Positions 60,408 to 64,000 of a stretch of 64,000 bases of DNA are shown in pieces; within the stretch, counting starts at the first letter, position 1; every line of letters begins with the position of its first letter. The notes below the pieces were generated by a model. It was not told the DNA's origin and did not search any database. It worked only from the letters and a program-made list of their open reading frames with translations. Both the position numbers and the translations under genes were made by a program. Source of the DNA: Rhizobiaceae bacterium (GTDB lineage: Bacteria; Pseudomonadota; Alphaproteobacteria; Rhizobiales; Rhizobiaceae); contig JANQMU010000118.1 in the NCBI GenBank assembly GCA_028279875.1, positions 62,001 through 126,000 of the forward strand. The letters run 5' to 3'.

Positions 60408-61274
60408 TCAGGAGCCGTCGCGCACCAGCCGAAAGCCGACAAGGATGTGTTTGATGTCATCCGGCCGGGAATGGCGGGCGGCAGGCCGGCAGACACCGCA
60501 TCCGCGATCGTCCCAGGACCCGCCCTTGACGATATGCCGGGCGTCGCCGGCCTTCGTCGATGTCCATTCGAAAACCTGGCCGGCGGCATCGAGCAGGCCG
60601 AACGGGCTGGCGCCGTCGGGGAATGAGCCGACCGGAACGGTTGCAAAGGGACCGGCATCATGGCTGTTCAGCTTTTCCGGATCGAACCGGTTGCCCCAGG
60701 GGAAATAGCGTCCGTCGGTGCCGCGGGCCGCCTTTTCCCACTCCGCTTCCGTCGGCAGGCGCCAGGTCTTGCCGGTTTGCCGGCTGAGCCAGCGGGCATA
60801 GGCCCGGGCATCGCCATGGCTGACCATGACCACCGGGTGGTCCAGCCGGTCCGGCGGCGGCATGGCCGTTTCCCACATATAGGGCAGCGCACGCTCATAG
60901 GGGTGGATCAGGCCGTAGCCGTCCCAGGTCGTCCGATCGACCGCTGGAGGCGGGTGGCCGGTATCCTGCAAAAATCGTGCATAGGCTGCATTGGTCACCG
61001 GCACGCTCTGGATTTGGTATGCGTCAAGGACCACGGTGCGCTGCGGTTCGCGGTCGTACCAGCCGTTTTTGCGGGTGACGCTGTGCCCGTAGGCAGCCTC
61101 GTCAAGGCGATAGGCGGTTTCCCGCTCCTCAGGATCGGACCCCATGATGAACGGCCCTGCCGGGATGTCGATCAGGGCAGCTTCCGGCTGTGCCAGGACC
61201 GGCGGCGGAACCATGGCGCAAAGCGTGCCACCAAGAAGCAGCGCGGCAATCGTCACCCTGCATTGCCGCTTCAT
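60408..61274 (-). CDS. SUMF1/FGE-domain exported protein
   Basis: A 288-residue protein with a signal peptide (L-L-L-G-G-T-L-C-A-M-V) and a formylglycine-generating-enzyme-like domain: I-P-A-G-P-F-I-M-G-S-D, W-R-L-P-T-E-A-E-W-E-K-A-A-R-G and K-G-G-S-W-D-D...G-F-R-L-V. True FGE needs a Cys-x4-Cys pair between the G-G-S and A-A-R segments; here the region reads G-C-G-V-C, a Cys-x2-Cys in another place, so it probably does not activate the sulfatase at 470, which is cytoplasmic anyway. Its real partner is unknown. I start at the ATG at 61274. Confidence 0.82.
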   Translation of the reverse strand: MKRQCRVTIAALLLGGTLCAMVPPPVLAQPEAALIDIPAGPFIMGSDPEERETAYRLDEAAYGHSVTRKNGWYDREPQRTVVLDAYQIQSVPVTNAAYARFLQDTGHPPPAVDRTTWDGYGLIHPYERALPYMWETAMPPPDRLDHPVVMVSHGDARAYARWLSRQTGKTWRLPTEAEWEKAARGTDGRYFPWGNRFDPEKLNSHDAGPFATVPVGSFPDGASPFGLLDAAGQVFEWTSTKAGDARHIVKGGSWDDRGCGVCRPAARHSRPDDIKHILVGFRLVRDGS

Positions 61275-61297
61275 GGTCCGCTCCATTCGATTGCCGG

Positions 61298-61975
61298 TCA
61301 GCGTATGCGCTTGGCCGCGGGTTCGGGGACAAGTTCGCCGTTGAGGCGCCGATCAAGATAATCCGAGCACTCGGTAATCAACTCATCCACCTGGCCGGTG
61401 AAGAAGTGATTGGCGTCCGACATCGTCTTGTGGGTGATCATGATGCCCTTTTGGGCCTTGAGTTTCTCGACGAGGCCCTGGACGTCCTTTTCGGGCGCCA
61501 CGCGGTCTGAGTCCCCGTGGATGATCAGGCCGGAGGACGGGCAGGGTGCGAGAAACGCAAAATCATAGGTGTTGGGCTGCGGTGCGATGGACATGAACCC
61601 CTCGATTTCCGGCCGGCGCATCAAAAGCTGCATGCCGATCCAGGCACCGAAGGAATAGCCGGCGACCCAGCACCCCTTGCTGTCGGGGTGCAGGCCCTGA
61701 ATCCAGTCGAGGGCCGCGGCGGCATCCGACAGTTCGCCGGTGCCGTGATCGAAAGTGCCCTGGCTGCGACCGATGGAGCGGAAATTGAACCGCAGCGTCG
61801 TGAAGCCGCGCTTCTGGAACATGTAGAAGAGTTGATAGACAATCTGATTGTTCATCGTGCCGCCAAACTGCGGGTGAGGGTGCAGGATGATGGCGATGGG
61901 AGCGCTCTTCTCCTTGGCAGGTTGATAACGGCCCTCGAGGCGTCCGGCGGGGCCGCTAAATATGACTTCTGGCAT
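61298..61975 (-). CDS. Alpha/beta hydrolase
   Basis: A 225-residue serine hydrolase fold with an H-P-H-P-Q-F-G-G-T-M-N-N oxyanion region, the nucleophile elbow G-Y-S-F-G-A-W and a His near the C-terminus (D-A-N-H-F-F-T-G). The sequence is typical of a widespread alphaproteobacterial hydrolase near suf/isc genes. I start at 61975; the frame continues upstream but the family begins here. It is divergent from the cysteine desulfurase gene. Confidence 0.85.
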   Translation of the reverse strand: MPEVIFSGPAGRLEGRYQPAKEKSAPIAIILHPHPQFGGTMNNQIVYQLFYMFQKRGFTTLRFNFRSIGRSQGTFDHGTGELSDAAAALDWIQGLHPDSKGCWVAGYSFGAWIGMQLLMRRPEIEGFMSIAPQPNTYDFAFLAPCPSSGLIIHGDSDRVAPEKDVQGLVEKLKAQKGIMITHKTMSDANHFFTGQVDELITECSDYLDRRLNGELVPEPAAKRIR

Positions 61976-62083
61976 TGGGTCTCCGGCTTGATTGCGGAAA
62001 TTGGGTGGCAGGATCTGAACGCGCAGGGCGATTTTCACTCTACCGCCAACTCAATTTACATTGGTTGATCGTTGTTTTTGCTT

Positions 62084-62095
62084 ATCCATATGGAT
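62084..62095. promoter_or_regulatory. Perfect palindrome ATCCATATGGAT
   Basis: A 12-bp perfect palindrome in the 200-bp gap between the divergent hydrolase and cysteine desulfurase genes, in an AT-rich stretch. It could be an operator for either gene. No second copy seen nearby. Confidence 0.35.
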
Positions 62096-62176
62096 ATCAC
62101 CGAGTGTCATAAGGCATTGGCATTCGAAATTTCAAGGAAAATGAGGCTCCGCCGACATGGCGGGCCGGAAACCGGT

Positions 62177-63364
62177 ATGGGCAAAGAACGCATTTACCTT
62201 GATCATAACGCCACGGCGCCGCTGTTGGCCGAAGCGCGTGAAGCGATGCTGGGTGCGCTGGATCTGTTGGGGAATCCGTCATCGGTGCATTTTGAGGGCC
62301 GCGCTGCGCGGGCCGTTGTCGAAAAGGCCCGGCGGCAGGTGGCGCGGCTGGTCGGTGGCGATGCAGCGGGTGTCGTGTTCACCAGCGGAGCGACGGAGGC
62401 CGTGGCAACGGTTTTGACGCCAAACTTCAAGATGGGAAAGGCCGATCTCCGGCTGGGCCGCCTTTTCGTCGGTGCCGCCGACCATCCCAGTTTGCTTGGC
62501 GGCGGTCGTTTTGATCCGCAACAGGTCGCCAGGCTGCCGGTCGATCGCGACGGGCAGCTCGAGCCCGGCATGCTGGATGATGCCCTTGCGGCGCATGATG
62601 CAAAGGCGGGGCCGGCCATGGTGTGCTTGATGCTGGCCAACAACGAGACCGGCATCGTGCAGCCGATGGGGGCGGTTGCGCAGGCCGTCAAGCGGCATGG
62701 TGGAATTCTTGTTGTCGATATTGTCCAGGCCGCCGGACGGATGGTGTTGGATCTGGAAGGGCTGGGGGCCGATTTCCTGATCCTGTCATCGCACAAGATT
62801 GGTGGTCCGAAGGGCGCCGGTGCGCTGATCTGCGCCAGTGAGATCCTGCGCCCCGCGCCGCTTATCCCAGGCGGCGGGCAGGAAAAAGGTCATCGGTCGG
62901 GCACTGAAAATCCGCCAGCCATTGCCGGTTTCGGGGCGGCGGCTGAATGCGCCACGGAGCGGATCGAACACACTTGCGACCGGACGACCGAACTGCGGGA
63001 CCGGCTAGAGGCCGGCATGCGACAGCAATGTCCGGATGTCATCATCCATGGCGCGCATGCCGCGCGGCTTCCAAACACAAGCTTTTTTTCGGTGCCGGGC
63101 ATGCGGGCCGAAACGTTGCAGATCGCTTTCGACCTTGAGGGGATCGCGGTCTCGGCCGGGTCGGCCTGTTCATCCGGCAAGGTCGGTCCAAGTCATGTGC
63201 TGGCGGCCATGGGTTTCGATTCGGAGCAGGGCGGCGTCAGGGCCAGCGTGGGGACGACAACGACGGATGCCGATATCGACGCCTTTCTTGCGGCATTTGA
63301 AAAAATCATCGGCAAGCGTGCGGCGGTCTCCGAAGCAGCGGATGGCGGCACGGCCATTCCCTGA
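62177..63364 (+). CDS. Cysteine desulfurase (NifS/IscS family)
   Basis: A 395-residue pyridoxal-phosphate enzyme that releases sulfur from cysteine for iron-sulfur cluster assembly. The start M-G-K-E-R-I-Y-L-D-H-N-A-T-A-P is diagnostic. The PLP lysine is Lys207 in S-S-H-K-I-G-G-P-K-G and the catalytic Cys331 is in G-S-A-C-S-S-G-K. An in-frame extension back to 62072 has no family similarity. In related genomes a desulfurase here precedes the suf genes, which would lie past the right edge. Confidence 0.93.
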   Translation: MGKERIYLDHNATAPLLAEAREAMLGALDLLGNPSSVHFEGRAARAVVEKARRQVARLVGGDAAGVVFTSGATEAVATVLTPNFKMGKADLRLGRLFVGAADHPSLLGGGRFDPQQVARLPVDRDGQLEPGMLDDALAAHDAKAGPAMVCLMLANNETGIVQPMGAVAQAVKRHGGILVVDIVQAAGRMVLDLEGLGADFLILSSHKIGGPKGAGALICASEILRPAPLIPGGGQEKGHRSGTENPPAIAGFGAAAECATERIEHTCDRTTELRDRLEAGMRQQCPDVIIHGAHAARLPNTSFFSVPGMRAETLQIAFDLEGIAVSAGSACSSGKVGPSHVLAAMGFDSEQGGVRASVGTTTTDADIDAFLAAFEKIIGKRAAVSEAADGGTAIP

Positions 63365-63369
63365 GGTTG

Positions 63370-64000
63370 TTATCGGGCGTCGAGAAAAGCCAGCAACCGT
63401 TCGGAAAACCCCTTGGGATCGTCCCAGTGCAGGGAGTGGGCGGCGTCAGGCAGGATTTCGATCTGGATATTGCCGATCGATTGCAGGGCCTGCGAGCCCT
63501 CCTCGGGTGGAAACAGCAGGTCCTTGCCGCCGAGCACAGCCAGTGTCGGGGCTTTGATTCGGCCCGCGATGTCCCGGGCGTCGTACCGCGCGATTGCATC
63601 AGCCTGCCGGCGCATCGCGGCAATGGATTGCCGGTAGGGATAGGTCGCGGACAGTTTGACGGCGTTGTCCAAAACAGCCGGGTCATCGAAAAAGGGTGGC
63701 GCGAACAGCCAGTGGAACAGGGATCTGAACCAAAGATCGTCAGAGGTTCCGGCCTCGCCAAGGGCAACAAGCGTATCGATCAGGGAGACCCTGCGGGCAC
63801 TATGTGCGGGGCCGGATGCAGCGATAACAAGGCGGTCTACCCGGTCGGGCCATTGTGCCGCCATATGCATGCCGACAATCCCGCCCATGGAGTGGCCGAG
63901 GACTCGCACCCGGTCCAGCCCGAGTGCGTCGAGCAGGGCCGCGCAATCTTCCGCCATCTGCTCGATGCTGGTCTCGGCGTCTGCCGGTTCGGTTCTGCCG
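63370..64000 (-). CDS. Alpha/beta hydrolase, C-terminal part (runs off the right edge)
   Basis: At least 210 residues are visible, and the frame is open to the end of the window, so the true start is beyond it. The nucleophile elbow G-H-S-M-G-G, a cap region (F-H-W-L-F-A-P-P-F-F) and the late Asp and His (G-K-D-L-L-F-P, D-A-A-H-S-L-H) identify an alpha/beta hydrolase with a lid domain, possibly an esterase or lactonase. It converges with the cysteine desulfurase gene, five bases apart. Confidence 0.85.
   Translation of the reverse strand, partial: GRTEPADAETSIEQMAEDCAALLDALGLDRVRVLGHSMGGIVGMHMAAQWPDRVDRLVIAASGPAHSARRVSLIDTLVALGEAGTSDDLWFRSLFHWLFAPPFFDDPAVLDNAVKLSATYPYRQSIAAMRRQADAIARYDARDIAGRIKAPTLAVLGGKDLLFPPEEGSQALQSIGNIQIEILPDAAHSLHWDDPKGFSERLLAFLDAR

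Noticed and set aside
60408..61274. Calling the SUMF1-domain protein the maturase of the sulfatase
   Set aside because: It has a signal peptide while the sulfatase is cytoplasmic, and the catalytic Cys pair is not in place.

Overview
The window is high-GC DNA from an alphaproteobacterium, most likely a member of the Hyphomicrobiales. I infer this from gene order: argS, SPOR protein, nagZ, scpA, scpB, tatABC, serS, surE, pcm, LysM/M23 lipoprotein, DUF815 ATPase, yajC, fused secDF; then aminotransferase, hom, glpX, recJ; and a free-standing NDUFS4-like complex I subunit. These are long-conserved alphaproteobacterial arrangements. The organism makes polyhydroxyalkanoate (class I PhaC). The species cannot be named from the sequence alone.

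Layout. (1) 1-4829: an accessory catabolic cassette with a divergent, truncated ABC substrate-binding gene, a cytoplasmic formylglycine-type sulfatase, a GntR/UTRA regulator, a class II aldolase and a PfkB sugar kinase. Five 18-bp near-palindromes of one consensus lie in its three promoter regions and look like the regulator's operators. (2) 4833-5105: a 273-bp element with 34-bp terminal inverted repeats. (3) 5176-27255: housekeeping block (tRNA charging, peptidoglycan recycling, chromosome segregation, Tat and Sec export, protein repair, tRNA modification), interrupted by an ABC ATPase gene without partners. (4) 27482-28476: a minus-strand locus with two DUF1127 genes and two small-RNA units whose hairpin loops carry CCUCCUCCC, the hallmark of the cuckoo/CcsR small RNAs. 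Both units have the same promoter architecture. (5) 28644-29275: a higBA toxin-antitoxin operon with a palindromic operator lying between its -35 and -10 boxes. (6) 29408-32848: tRNA-Leu followed by an accessory group (DUF6282 metal-dependent hydrolase-like protein, Tat-exported solute-binding protein, LysR regulator). (7) 33140-64000: mostly core genes (tig, radC, map, sfsA, phaC, hom, glpX, recJ, tyrS, peptidases, AsmA-like protein, cysteine desulfurase) and three more tRNAs.

How the parts work together. In the first cassette the sulfatase has no signal peptide, so a sulfated compound would be imported by the ABC transporter, desulfated in the cytoplasm, phosphorylated by the PfkB kinase and cleaved by the aldolase. 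The GntR protein would sense an intermediate. This is a hypothesis from domain content, shared operators and spacing. The Tat genes at 13490-15226 serve at least two predicted Tat substrates encoded here (the solute-binding proteins at the left edge and at 30920). The strongest candidates for something worth following up are the five-operator cassette and the double cuckoo-RNA locus.
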